Positions 8,295-17,727 of a DNA stretch of 64,000 bases are shown piece after piece. The notes under the pieces were generated by a model. It was not told the DNA's origin and did no database searches. It saw only the letters and a program-made list of their open reading frames with translations. The translations under genes were made by a program, and so were the position numbers. Every line of letters starts with the position of its first letter. The first letter of the stretch is position 1. The stretch is from Flavobacterium aquicola. GTDB taxonomy: Bacteria; Bacteroidota; Bacteroidia; Flavobacteriales; Flavobacteriaceae. Where the stretch lies: contig NZ_QUNI01000002.1 of the NCBI RefSeq assembly GCF_003385115.1, positions 528,104-592,103 on the forward strand, given 5' to 3'.

Positions 8295-11200
8295 ATGAAA
8301 CATACATTACTTTTAATTTTCTTTATAATTGCTACTCCAATATTTTCCCAAAATAAAAACCAATCCATAGGTTTTAAAGAAAATAAGGGCCAGATTATTG
8401 ACCAAAAAGGGAAACCAAACACTGCTGTAAAATATTTATTAAATACAAATGGATTAAACGTGCAGTTAAAGAAAAATGGTTTTTCGTATGATATTTACGA
8501 GGTAAAAAAGAATCCCATTGCTGCTTCAAAAACGGCCAAAACACTTCCCAATCATATTCCGGAAAAAGATAAAAACGATAAACCAGAATACAGTTTAGAA
8601 TATTTGTATCATCGAATAGATATTGATTTTGTCAACTCAAATCCAAATGTGGAATTGGTTACTGAACAAAAGTCAAATGATTTTGACAACTACTATAATA
8701 TTCCAAACAAGCCTGAAGGAATTACGGGGGTTCATCAGTACAAACAAATTACATACAAAAACATTTACCCAAATATTGATGTAGTTTTCTCGATTCCAAA
8801 TGATCCCAAAAAAGCCGTTGAATACAATTTTGTTATTCGTCCAAAAGGGAAAATATCGGATATCCAATTAAAATTTACTGGAGCCCCAACTGAATTGGCT
8901 GACAACAAAATCAAATTGAATGTTCGCTTTGGCGAAATGGAAGAAACATTACCAATGAGCTGGACTGAAGATGGTGAAAGCAAAAAGGAGATTACTGTTG
9001 GATACACTAAAATCAAGAAAAATGTTTATGGGTTTGAAAGTGCTGAAAATGTTTCTGGCAGAACCTTGATTATTGATCCGGTTCCGACAAGGCTTTGGGG
9101 GACTTTTTATGGGGATGAAACTAATTCACATCAAGCTCTTAGACCATCTAGTATCAGCACTGATTCCTTTGGAAATGTATATGTATCAGGAAGTACCAAT
9201 GCTGCTAATTCATCATATGCTTCAACAGGTTCACATCAACCTTCACAATCTTCTGCATATTTACATGGAATTATCGAGAAATTTGATCCTGACGGAAATC
9301 GTTTATGGGGCACTTATTATGGAGGGCAAGATTATACTGATATAGCGGATATAAAAATCGATTTTCAGAACAATATTATTGTAACAGGAACTACTCAATC
9401 ATTATCAGACATAAGTACAATAGGATCATACAGACCCAATATATCAGGATATCAGGATGCTTTTTTGGCTAAATTTAACAGCTCAGGCATTAGAATCTGG
9501 GGAACTTATTTTGGAGGTCTATACGGTGATTTAGGCAATGCTCTTGATATAGATAGCAACAACAATATTTATCTCATTGGAACAACTACAAGTTATGATA
9601 ACATTGCTATTAATAGCAATTTCCAAACAAAATTAAATGTTTTTCCTGATGGGTCTTCCGATGTTGATGGATTTTTAGCCAAATTTAGTCCTGAAGGTAA
9701 TTTAATTTGGAGTACTTATGTTGGAGGTGAAAATCGTGATGATCTAAGGTCTATTGTTATAAAGAATAATCATCTAATAATAGGTGGCTCTACTAATAGT
9801 TTCAAAAATATGACAACTGTTGGAGTCTTTCAGCAATCACACGATCCGATTGCACATACTGATGGTATTATCTATAATTTTTCTCTTAATGGAGAACGAA
9901 TATGGTCTACTTATTATGGAGGAGAGCAAATTGATGAAATATATTCTGCTGAAATTGATGATGATGATAATATTTACCTTGGAGGACAAACTGCTAGTAA
10001 TAGTAATATAACAACTACTGGAAGTTTTGACAGTTCAAATACATTCTCTTACAAAGGCTTTTTTGCAAAATTAGATAAGAATGGACAAAGATTATGGGGC
10101 ACTTATTTAGGTGAAGCATATGTATATTCAATTATTTTTAAGAATAATTCAATATACTTAGGAGCAACAAACTTTGGCTTTTTATATCCTAAATTAACAA
10201 ATTCTTGTTCTTATAAATCTAATGAAGGTTTTGAAGGATATGTTGCTAAATTTTCTAAAGAAGCAGACTTTATATGGGGAACATTTGTAGGTGGAGATAG
10301 TACATTTGAAACAACAAAAATAGCCTTAGACAATAATAATATGATATTTGTTAGTGGAATGTCATCTGAAAATGATGGCATTGCTGATGCTGATTCATAC
10401 CAAGCCAATATACGTGGGGATTTTGAAAATTATTTTTTAATGAAATTTTCAGAAGATATTATTAACTCACCAAAAATCTCAAGTAATTCTCCAATCTGTA
10501 CCGAAAATTCTTTAGAACTCAAAGCTTCAAACGGCACAAACTATTCATGGACTGGTCCAAACGGATTTACCTCAACAGATCAAAATCCAACGATACCAAA
10601 CGCTAAAACAAACAATAGTGGAGAATATAGATGCTTGATTACAGGAACCGATATTTGTGATACTACTTTAAAAACAAGTGTTATTGTTGGTAATACTCCT
10701 TCTCCTATCGGAGATCCAAATCAGCCTTTTTGTACAGCACAGAATCCAACAATTGCCAACATTCAAGTTACTGGAACAGCTAAAAAATGGTATGACGATG
10801 CAGTTCTTGGCAATCTTTTGACAGATTCTACTCCATTATCTAATGGAAAGACGTATTTTGCTTCACAAACCGTAAACAGCTGTGAAGGTCCAAGGCTTGG
10901 AGTTACAGTTTCTATAGTTAATACACCTTCTGCCCCAACAGGAAATGCAAACCAGCCTTTTTGCAAAAGCCAGAATGCAACAATCAGCAACATTGATATT
11001 ACTGGACAGAATATCAAATGGTATGAATCAAATAGTACAGCTACAGGTTTACCAAATACAGCTTTATTAGAAAACAATAAAACTTATTTTGCTTCACAAA
11101 CCATTGGATGCGAAAGTGACAGAACTCCAATTTTAATACAGGTGAACGACTCGCCAAAACCTGCAGGAAACAGCAATCAGCAATTTTGCATTGATGAAAA

Positions 11201-11894
11201 TGCAGCAATTGCCAATATCAATATTATAGGAACAGCAATTAAGTGGTATAATTCTGCAACTAATGGAACTATTTTACCAGAGACAGCACTTTTGCAAAAT
11301 GACATTTATTATGCCACGCAAACACTAAATAATTGTGAAAGTGATCCATTTGCTGTTACTGTAAAAATTCAAGATACCCAAAATCCAATTGCTAATTCGC
11401 CACAAGTATTCTGCATTCAGAAAAATGCAAAAATCAGTGACATTGATATTGCGGGGCAAAATATTAAATGGTTTGAGAATACTTCATCTACAATAAATTT
11501 ATCGGAATATACAGTACTCGAAAACGGAGTAACTTATTATGCTTCACAAACCATTTCTAATTGCGAAAGTGGAAGAACTCCGATAATAATTCAAGTTAAT
11601 GAAGCCACAACGGCCGACTGCATTAATTTTGTTGATGAACTTCCTTATCCTAATTTCTTTACACCGAATAATGATGGTTTTAATGATACGTGGACAATTG
11701 ATTTTGCTTATTTGGCTCCAAATTCAACAATCAGGATATTTGACCGCTATGGAAAACTGATAAAAGAATTGACAGCAAATACTTCATGGGATGGAAACTA
11801 TGCTAATCAGCCTTTGCCTTCAACTGATTATTGGTTTGTGGTCACCCGATTAAGTGGTACCGAATTTAAAAGTCATTTTAGTTTGAAGAGATAA
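8295..11894 (+). CDS. Large type IX secreted SBBP-repeat / Ig-like protein with gliding-type C-terminal sorting domain
   Basis: About 1199 residues; a second ATG six bp upstream (8289) is also possible. A signal peptide (IIATPIFSQ) leads into a region before the repeats. Then come about six to eight SBBP beta-propeller repeats (roughly 260-735) marked by RLWGTYYGG, RIWGTYFGG and LIWSTYVGG with FLAKF strands. An Ig/PKD-like domain follows (SYSWTGPNGF-type motif near 755). Next are four repeats of about 75 residues, each starting NQ-FC and containing IKWY and YFASQT. The last 80 residues (YPNFFTPNNDGFNDTW, then IRIFDRYGKLI and W-DG-Y) are the CHU_C/type B sorting domain, which directs export by the type IX secretion system and surface attachment. 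Likely a cell-surface adhesin or scaffold; ligand unknown. Single gene with its own terminator. Confidence 0.88.
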   Translation: MKHTLLLIFFIIATPIFSQNKNQSIGFKENKGQIIDQKGKPNTAVKYLLNTNGLNVQLKKNGFSYDIYEVKKNPIAASKTAKTLPNHIPEKDKNDKPEYSLEYLYHRIDIDFVNSNPNVELVTEQKSNDFDNYYNIPNKPEGITGVHQYKQITYKNIYPNIDVVFSIPNDPKKAVEYNFVIRPKGKISDIQLKFTGAPTELADNKIKLNVRFGEMEETLPMSWTEDGESKKEITVGYTKIKKNVYGFESAENVSGRTLIIDPVPTRLWGTFYGDETNSHQALRPSSISTDSFGNVYVSGSTNAANSSYASTGSHQPSQSSAYLHGIIEKFDPDGNRLWGTYYGGQDYTDIADIKIDFQNNIIVTGTTQSLSDISTIGSYRPNISGYQDAFLAKFNSSGIRIWGTYFGGLYGDLGNALDIDSNNNIYLIGTTTSYDNIAINSNFQTKLNVFPDGSSDVDGFLAKFSPEGNLIWSTYVGGENRDDLRSIVIKNNHLIIGGSTNSFKNMTTVGVFQQSHDPIAHTDGIIYNFSLNGERIWSTYYGGEQIDEIYSAEIDDDDNIYLGGQTASNSNITTTGSFDSSNTFSYKGFFAKLDKNGQRLWGTYLGEAYVYSIIFKNNSIYLGATNFGFLYPKLTNSCSYKSNEGFEGYVAKFSKEADFIWGTFVGGDSTFETTKIALDNNNMIFVSGMSSENDGIADADSYQANIRGDFENYFLMKFSEDIINSPKISSNSPICTENSLELKASNGTNYSWTGPNGFTSTDQNPTIPNAKTNNSGEYRCLITGTDICDTTLKTSVIVGNTPSPIGDPNQPFCTAQNPTIANIQVTGTAKKWYDDAVLGNLLTDSTPLSNGKTYFASQTVNSCEGPRLGVTVSIVNTPSAPTGNANQPFCKSQNATISNIDITGQNIKWYESNSTATGLPNTALLENNKTYFASQTIGCESDRTPILIQVNDSPKPAGNSNQQFCIDENAAIANINIIGTAIKWYNSATNGTILPETALLQNDIYYATQTLNNCESDPFAVTVKIQDTQNPIANSPQVFCIQKNAKISDIDIAGQNIKWFENTSSTINLSEYTVLENGVTYYASQTISNCESGRTPIIIQVNEATTADCINFVDELPYPNFFTPNNDGFNDTWTIDFAYLAPNSTIRIFDRYGKLIKELTANTSWDGNYANQPLPSTDYWFVVTRLSGTEFKSHFSLKR

Positions 11895-11925
11895 AAAAAA
11901 GTCCTCAAATCGAGGACTTTTTTTG
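11894..11925. terminator. Bidirectional terminator
   Basis: Stem GTCCTC (11901-11906) / GAGGAC (11912-11917) with a 5-nt loop, flanked by A-runs on the left and T-runs on the right, so it works on both strands. It separates the convergent secreted-protein and hydrolase genes. Confidence 0.85.
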
Positions 11926-11941
11926 CAAATTATAAATTCAT

Positions 11942-13318
11942 TTATTTTACTTGAACCAAAACCCATTTAGAAATTTCTTCTAATGCAATTGGTGAAAATG
12001 TCTGTTCAATTGCTGCATATTCATCTGGAGAACCAGTTTGGCATTCCTGAAACAGATGATTTAGATTGGGTAACTTTCTAGTGGTTACATTTTTATTTCC
12101 GCCTTTAACCAGAGCAGCTTTGACAGCTTCTAAATTAACATCAGCTGGAACCTGCAGATCTTTTTCACCATTGAGTGCAAGAACTGGGCATTTCACTTTT
12201 TCCAAAGCAATTGAGGGATCCAGTTTTAGGAAACCAGTAGTCCAGGGACTTGTAATCTGCTCAGCGAATGTTTTAATCTGATTGTCTACCATTTTATCAC
12301 CTAATTTTGATGTCATGTAACCGCTTACTCTGCTCTTCAGGATAGGATCACCTGCTGGTGCGGCAGTAATAATTTCATAAACACCCTTAAAAATTTCTTG
12401 ACCTTTTTGAATTTCACTTTCCGAAATTCCCATCTGACGTTCTATTTTTTCTTTTTGCAAAAGCATCAATTTATCTCCGCGGAGTCCCGGTCCTGCCAAT
12501 AATACAATGAATTTTATATCCTTAGAATTCTCCGCAACAATAGGAGCAATTATCCCGCCCTCGCTATGACCAATTAATCCAATTTTATTTTTATCAATTT
12601 CTTTTCGGGTTTTCAGATAATCTATTCCCGCCTGAACATCTTTGGCAAAATCCAAAGTGGTTGCTGTTTTATATTCTCCAGTCGATTTTGCAGTTCCCCG
12701 ATCATCAAATCGTAATACACCAATACCCTTTTTAGTCAGATAATCTGCCAAAACCAGAAATGGTTTATGTCCCAGCATCTCTTCATCCCTGTTTTGTGCT
12801 CCGCTTCCGGTAATTAAAATCGCTACAGGAAATTTACCTTCTTTTTGAGGTAAAGTTAAAGTCCCTGCTAAAACATTCTTATCTATTTTATTTTCAAAAG
12901 TAACATCTTCAGTATAATATGAAAACGGTTTTTGTGGTTCCTGCGGTCTTTTTACAATTTCTTTTTCTAGTTTTTCTCTAGACAAATTCAACGGAAGAGA
13001 CTGCCCGCTTTGTGTAAAAGTACCAACAATTACATTGAATTGATTTAACTCTCCTTCAAAAACAATTCGGGCATTTGGAATCTCGAATTTTAAAATATTG
13101 TTTTCAAAAGTGGTGGTGGTTACCGGAATTCCTTTTGCTCCTTGGTCTGGGCTATCCATTGTCGAAGTATATCCCTTTTCACTTTTACTTATATTAATAA
13201 CAAGTGCTAACTGTCCTCCTGGAACTTTTAAAAAACCATTCCATTGGCCTGTGATTTCCTGCCCAGACATTATAAAAGAGGACAAAACTGTCATTATAAA
13301 AAATACTGTTTTCTTCAT
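11942..13318 (-). CDS. Secreted alpha/beta hydrolase (S33/DUF-type serine aminopeptidase-like)
   Basis: 458 residues with a signal peptide (MKKTVFFIMTVLSSFIMSGQ). Residues 20-125 are a beta-rich domain (GQWNGFLKVPGGQLALVINI) common in Bacteroidota hydrolases. The hydrolase core follows, with an oxyanion region ILITGSGAQNRDE, a GVLRFDDRGTAKS strand, the nucleophile elbow GHSEGG, an Asp region ALNGEKDLQVP and a terminal His in LPNLNHLFQ. The catalytic Ser-Asp-His set is therefore complete. It is predicted to be an exported esterase or peptidase of unknown substrate. It stands alone, convergent with the large secreted protein. Confidence 0.82.
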   Translation of the reverse strand: MKKTVFFIMTVLSSFIMSGQEITGQWNGFLKVPGGQLALVINISKSEKGYTSTMDSPDQGAKGIPVTTTTFENNILKFEIPNARIVFEGELNQFNVIVGTFTQSGQSLPLNLSREKLEKEIVKRPQEPQKPFSYYTEDVTFENKIDKNVLAGTLTLPQKEGKFPVAILITGSGAQNRDEEMLGHKPFLVLADYLTKKGIGVLRFDDRGTAKSTGEYKTATTLDFAKDVQAGIDYLKTRKEIDKNKIGLIGHSEGGIIAPIVAENSKDIKFIVLLAGPGLRGDKLMLLQKEKIERQMGISESEIQKGQEIFKGVYEIITAAPAGDPILKSRVSGYMTSKLGDKMVDNQIKTFAEQITSPWTTGFLKLDPSIALEKVKCPVLALNGEKDLQVPADVNLEAVKAALVKGGNKNVTTRKLPNLNHLFQECQTGSPDEYAAIEQTFSPIALEEISKWVLVQVK

Positions 13319-13394
13319 TTTATTTGATTCTATTTTATTAAAAACTGAGTTTGATTATTTTTTGATGATAACAAAAAGACAAAATCTTTCCCTT

Positions 13395-13487
13395 TAGCCC
13401 CGATTACTTCGTCAGTTCGCTTCGCTCGTGTGCAGTGGAATCTTGTGGGCTGGGGTTCAGCCCACAAGATTGAAACGGAAAGCGGGA
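13395..13487 (+). repeat. Variable-core palindromic element, copy A
   Basis: Begins TAGCCCCGAT and ends GATTGAAACGGAAAGCGGGA-like, with GCAGTGGAATC before the core. The core is a perfect 14-bp stem (13439-13452 / 13458-13471) with a 5-nt loop. An extra 27 bp is inserted after the first ten bases compared with other copies. It lies between the hydrolase start and the SdpI-like gene end. Confidence 0.8.
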
Positions 13488-13544
13488 CGATGCTTGCTAA
13501 AAATGCTTCATCTTTTTGCTCCCCATTACTAATTGAAGCGTTAT

Positions 13545-14195
13545 CTACTTTTTCTCTATTTCCTTAAATTTAATATAGGAATACACCATTGGGACAAATG
13601 CCAAAACAGTAACAGAAACGATAAATACTGTCGAAAAAAAAGCTGCTTCAAATAGAAGTGCGCCTAATACAATTAAAAATCCGCCAATAAACCAAAGCTT
13701 TCCTGCAAAAACATGAGTTAGTTTCCATACCTCACTATTTTCTAAAGTCCAAGGTGTACGAATACCTAAAAAATAATTAGGCTGAATCACTTTATAATAA
13801 TTCCCCATGGCAATAAATAAAATTCCGCACAGCACAAAAATAAAACTAGGACTCGAAAACGATAGGCTCTTAGAACTAAAAATAACAAACAATGCCAATA
13901 CTGAAGCAAACAAAACAAAGACAAACTTAATTTGGTAAAACTTGCCTCCCATCAATGAAATTTTCTTTTTAGGATCAATTTTTGGAATAATTAAAAACAG
14001 AATGTATATAAAAACTGGCAGCATAAAAGGAACGCTGATCAGTGAAAATTTATCTCCCCAATGATCGATTTCTCCTTTGGCATTCCAATGTGTAGGAACT
14101 TTTTCGGGCAATGAGTTCCAAATAAAAGCTAAATAAACAAAAGGCAATAACACTATTCCAATAATTGGAAGTTCTTTTTTAAAAGCTGCATTCAT
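13545..14195 (-). CDS. SdpI/DUF1648-family membrane protein
   Basis: 216 residues with about six membrane segments. The N-terminal part (WNSLPEKVPTHWNAKGEIDHW) is the DUF1648 signature, and the C-terminal YFLGIRTPWTLENSEVWKLTH with its glycine-rich helix is the SdpI signature. In Bacillus the relative SdpI gives immunity to the SdpC toxin and sequesters the regulator SdpR. Here it sits 4 bp after an ArsR-family gene, the same SdpR-SdpI order, so a regulated immunity or envelope-sensing pair is likely. No SdpC-like toxin gene is nearby, so its function here may differ. Confidence 0.82.
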   Translation of the reverse strand: MNAAFKKELPIIGIVLLPFVYLAFIWNSLPEKVPTHWNAKGEIDHWGDKFSLISVPFMLPVFIYILFLIIPKIDPKKKISLMGGKFYQIKFVFVLFASVLALFVIFSSKSLSFSSPSFIFVLCGILFIAMGNYYKVIQPNYFLGIRTPWTLENSEVWKLTHVFAGKLWFIGGFLIVLGALLFEAAFFSTVFIVSVTVLAFVPMVYSYIKFKEIEKK

Positions 14196-14199
14196 TATA

Positions 14200-14454
14200 T
14201 TATTTTTTAAAGGTTAAAATCCATTGCAATACATCTTCTATAATTGTTGTATTAATGGAATAGAAAATAAATTGCCCAGATTTTTCGGCGGTAATTAAAT
14301 CGGCGCGTTTCAAAATATCCAAATGATGAGAAATACTTGGCTTCGACATATTAAACTGATCGGCAATTTCTCCCGCAGATAAATCCTTTGTTTTCAAAAG
14401 CTCCAATATTTCTCTTCGTGTGGCATCATTCAATGCTTTAAATATGTCATTCAT
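14200..14454 (-). CDS. ArsR/SdpR-like winged-helix autorepressor
   Basis: 84 residues comprising a single ArsR-type winged helix: ALNDATRREILELLK, then the recognition helix MSKPSISHHLDILKRADLI and wing KSGQFIFYSI. It lacks the metal-binding Cys pairs of ArsR/SmtB and resembles SdpR. It is the first gene of a two-gene operon with the SdpI-like membrane protein. A near-perfect palindrome at 14472-14493, 18 bp upstream of the ATG, is the obvious operator, implying autoregulation. By analogy with Bacillus, the membrane partner could relieve repression by binding the regulator; this is inference. Confidence 0.87.
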   Translation of the reverse strand: MNDIFKALNDATRREILELLKTKDLSAGEIADQFNMSKPSISHHLDILKRADLITAEKSGQFIFYSINTTIIEDVLQWILTFKK

Positions 14455-14471
14455 TATTTAAAGTATTTATA

Positions 14472-14493
14472 TATTTAGACAAATGTCTAAATA
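14472..14493. promoter_or_regulatory. Palindromic operator of the ArsR/SdpR-like regulator
   Basis: TATTTAGACA-AA-TGTCTAAATA: perfect 10-bp arms around a 2-bp centre, located 18-39 bp upstream of the regulator start. Size, symmetry and position suit a winged-helix dimer site overlapping the promoter. Confidence 0.75.
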
Positions 14494-14539
14494 CATTTTT
14501 AAACAGCCAAATTTATTTATAAAATAATCTATAAAACAA

Positions 14540-14570
14540 AAAGAGCTGCAAAATTGTTTTACAGCTCTTT
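14540..14570 (-). terminator. Terminator of the symporter gene
   Basis: Stem AAAGAGCTG (14540-14548) / CAGCTCTTT (14562-14570), extended by an inner AAAA/TTTT pairing. On the minus strand it is followed by a T-rich stretch. It sits 24 bp past the symporter stop and isolates it from the ArsR operon. Confidence 0.8.
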
Positions 14571-14593
14571 GATATACTTTATATATGATTAAA

Positions 14594-15871
14594 CTAAAAT
14601 TTATGCTCCTTTTTACTAATTGCCAATAAAGCAAATAAAGAAATACAGGCTGCAAAGGTCAGATAGAACCCGACATAAGTTAAACTATATGTTGATGCCA
14701 GCCAGATTGCAATCATAGGTGCAAAAGCCGCCCCAATAATTCCGGCCATATTGAAAGTTAATGATGCTCCTGAATAACGAACAGTAGTAGGAAATAATTC
14801 AGATAAAAAAGTTCCCAAAGGTCCGTAAGTGAATCCCATCAAGGCCATTCCTGCACATAAAAAGAAAGTTACCATTACTGTATTTCCTGAATTTAAAAAA
14901 TAGGAAAAGAAAAATCCAAAAACGGCAATGGCAGTCGTAGCAATAATAAGCATTTTGCGCCTTCCAATTTTGTCTGCAACTACAGCAGAAACTGGAATAA
15001 ACAAAGCAAAAAACAATACCGAAAACAGCTGAATCAGCAAGAAATCTCTTTTCTCATAACCCAAATCGGATGTTGCCCAGCTCAAAGTAAATACTGTCAT
15101 TAAATAAAACACCAAGAAAGTGGTAATTGATGCTAATGTTCCAAAAAGCAGTTGGTTTTTATAGGATTTAACCAAGGCAAGAAAAGGAATTTTAACTTCT
15201 TCATGTTCTTTTTTGGAGTTTTCAAAAGATGGAGTCTCAGTAATTTTGGTACGGATATAAAAGCCTACTACAACCAAAAGTGAGCTGGCGATAAAAGGAA
15301 TTCTCCAGCCATAATCCATAAAATCCTGACTGCTCATCAAGTCTGTCAACAGTAAAAAAGTTCCGCCTGAAAGCAGCAGACCAATTGGCGCACCCAATTG
15401 CGGAAACATTCCGTACCAAGCGCGTTTATTTGGCGGCGCATTTTCTATAGCTAATAAAACAGCTCCTCCCCACTCACCTCCAAGTCCTACGCCCTGCCCA
15501 AATCGGCACAGCATCAATAACAAAGGAGCAGCAACGCCAATACTGGCATAACCTGGTAAAAATCCAATAGTCACTGTCGAAATTCCCATGGTTAATAAAG
15601 CAGCCACTAAGGTAAATTTACGGCCGATTTTGTCTCCATAATGTCCAAAAAACGCGGATCCCAACGGACGAGAAATAAAAGCTATCGAAAAAGTTGCCAG
15701 CGACTGCAAGGTTGCCATCGTAGCATCTGCACTTGGAAAGAACAATTGAGGAAAAACCAAAACCGCAGCATTGGCATAAATATAAAAGTCAAAAAATTCG
15801 ATTGTGGTGCCAATTAAACTGCCGAAAAGAACATGTTTTAACGAGTTCTTTTTATTCTGGTCATCTTTCAT
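14594..15871 (-). CDS. MFS transporter, metabolite:H+ symporter (MHS/ProP-like) family
   Basis: 425 residues with twelve predicted membrane helices. The N-terminus (LIGTTIEFFDFYIYANAA), the loop motif GHYGDKIGRK after helix 2, and EWGGAVLLAIENAP are hallmarks of the MHS subfamily (ProP, KgtP, ShiA, CitA). These proton symporters import osmolytes, dicarboxylates, citrate or aromatic acids; the substrate cannot be read from the sequence. The gene is monocistronic, diverges from bshC and ends at its own terminator. Confidence 0.85.
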   Translation of the reverse strand: MKDDQNKKNSLKHVLFGSLIGTTIEFFDFYIYANAAVLVFPQLFFPSADATMATLQSLATFSIAFISRPLGSAFFGHYGDKIGRKFTLVAALLTMGISTVTIGFLPGYASIGVAAPLLLMLCRFGQGVGLGGEWGGAVLLAIENAPPNKRAWYGMFPQLGAPIGLLLSGGTFLLLTDLMSSQDFMDYGWRIPFIASSLLVVVGFYIRTKITETPSFENSKKEHEEVKIPFLALVKSYKNQLLFGTLASITTFLVFYLMTVFTLSWATSDLGYEKRDFLLIQLFSVLFFALFIPVSAVVADKIGRRKMLIIATTAIAVFGFFFSYFLNSGNTVMVTFFLCAGMALMGFTYGPLGTFLSELFPTTVRYSGASLTFNMAGIIGAAFAPMIAIWLASTYSLTYVGFYLTFAACISLFALLAISKKEHKF

Positions 15872-16094
15872 GCGGTTTTGATATAGTTTTTTTTTAGAAA
15901 ATAGAATGTAAAAATGAATCTATTTTTTCAAAACAACAAACATTTATTTATTTAAACTGGACTTTATTGTGAAAAAACCACTCCTTTTGTCTGTAAATCA
16001 CAACCACAAGATATAACAATGCCTTTTATCTAATGGCTATTGTCTAATGTCTAATTTTCATTAAATTTACAGCTATCAAAAAAAAACAGTAATT

Positions 16095-17696
16095 ATGCCT
16101 ACCGACTGTATCAGCTATCAAACCTCAGGATATTTCTCCAAATTGATACAAGATTATTTAAATCAAAAACCAGAATTAAAAACACTATACAATCATTTTC
16201 CAACTCTCGAAAACTTTAAAAAACAAATCGAGGAGAAAAAGGAAAATTTTAATGACAATGGCAATGATAAAAGACAAACTTTAGTCAGTGTGTTAAAAAA
16301 ACAATATGCCGAATTGAATGTTTCCAAAGAAACTTTATCCCATATTGAACTCTTAAACAATTCCAACACTTTCACTGTTACCACCGGACATCAATTAAAC
16401 TTGTTCAGCGGTCCGCTTTATTTTTTATACAAAATCATTTCAACTATTAATCTTACCAAAGAATTAAAAGCAGAATATCCAGAATATGATTTTGTACCAA
16501 TTTATTGGATGGCGACCGAAGACCACGATTTTGAAGAAATCAATTATTTTAGTTTCAAAGGAAAAAAATTCCATTGGAACAGAGAAAGTACAGGTCCTGT
16601 CGGAAGATTATCTACCGAAGGGTTAAAAGATTTCCTCGAAATTTATGGTCAGGAAATAGGTTCCAGCACCAATGCAAATGCTATAAAAAAACTTTTTGAA
16701 GATTCTTATATCAAGCATGACAATCTAGCCGATGCAACAAGATATCTGGCCAATGAACTTTTTGGAGCTTCAGGTCTAGTTATTTTAGATGCAGATCATC
16801 AGGATTTGAAACGCAGTTTTATACCCTACGTAAAAGAGGAATTACTACAGCAGACTTCTTTTAAAGCAGTAAGCGAAACCATCGAGAAAATAAAAGATTA
16901 TACGATTCAAGTCAATCCTCGCGAAATTAATTTATTCTACATTGAAGATAATTTACGAGAACGAATTATTTTCGAAAACGGAATTTACAAAGTCAACCAT
17001 ACCAAAATCGAATTCACTGAAGCTGAAATTCTGGCATTATTAGAAAGCAATCCCGAAAAATTCAGCCCGAATGTAATTATGCGTCCATTGTACCAAGAAG
17101 TAATTCTGCCTAATTTATGCTACATCGGCGGAGGCGGAGAAATAGCATATTGGCTAGAATTAAAATCTTTTTTCGATACCGTAAAAGTGACTTTCCCAGC
17201 ATTACTGATAAGAAACTCGGTGCTTTTGACAACCGAAAAACAAAATGCGAAAATCGATAAATTGAATTTAAATTGGTCAGATTTATTTTCGAAGCAATCC
17301 ATTTTAGTCAATCAGATTACTCAAAAACTATCCGATTTTCCAATTGATTTCAAAGAGCAGAAAGACACTTTAAGAAAACAATTTGAAGTGCTTTTAGAAT
17401 TAGCCAATCATACTGACAAATCTTTCTTAGGAGCAGTAAAAGCTCAGGAAGCCAAACAGACCAAAGGATTGGAAAATCTAGAAAAAAGATTACTTATCGC
17501 TCAAAAAAGAAAATTCCATGATGAACTGCAGCGTATTATTGACCTGCAGAACGAATTGTTCCCAAACCAAAGCCTTCAGGAACGCCAAGCCAATTTTTCA
17601 GAATTTTATCTGGAAAATGGTGATCGTTTGATCCCTCTATTAATGAACCAACTCAATCCTTTAGAACACAATTTTAACATTATTACATTGTACTAA
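16095..17696 (+). CDS. bshC: Bacillithiol synthase (cysteine-adding enzyme) BshC
   Basis: 533 residues, the usual BshC length. Recognisable segments are TGHQLNLFSGPLYFLYKI, WMATEDHDFEEINYF (near 130), GGGGEIAYWLELK (near 350) and a C-terminal coiled-coil region (about 440-500) seen in BshC structures. It joins cysteine to glucosaminyl-malate in the last step of bacillithiol synthesis, giving the low-molecular-weight thiol used by Firmicutes and many Bacteroidota in place of glutathione. The other bsh genes are not in this window. A 31-bp gap leads to the next gene on the same strand, so the two may be co-transcribed. Confidence 0.93.
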   Translation: MPTDCISYQTSGYFSKLIQDYLNQKPELKTLYNHFPTLENFKKQIEEKKENFNDNGNDKRQTLVSVLKKQYAELNVSKETLSHIELLNNSNTFTVTTGHQLNLFSGPLYFLYKIISTINLTKELKAEYPEYDFVPIYWMATEDHDFEEINYFSFKGKKFHWNRESTGPVGRLSTEGLKDFLEIYGQEIGSSTNANAIKKLFEDSYIKHDNLADATRYLANELFGASGLVILDADHQDLKRSFIPYVKEELLQQTSFKAVSETIEKIKDYTIQVNPREINLFYIEDNLRERIIFENGIYKVNHTKIEFTEAEILALLESNPEKFSPNVIMRPLYQEVILPNLCYIGGGGEIAYWLELKSFFDTVKVTFPALLIRNSVLLTTEKQNAKIDKLNLNWSDLFSKQSILVNQITQKLSDFPIDFKEQKDTLRKQFEVLLELANHTDKSFLGAVKAQEAKQTKGLENLEKRLLIAQKRKFHDELQRIIDLQNELFPNQSLQERQANFSEFYLENGDRLIPLLMNQLNPLEHNFNIITLY

Positions 17697-17727
17697 ATGA
17701 TTATTCACCATAAAACCAAAAAATTCA

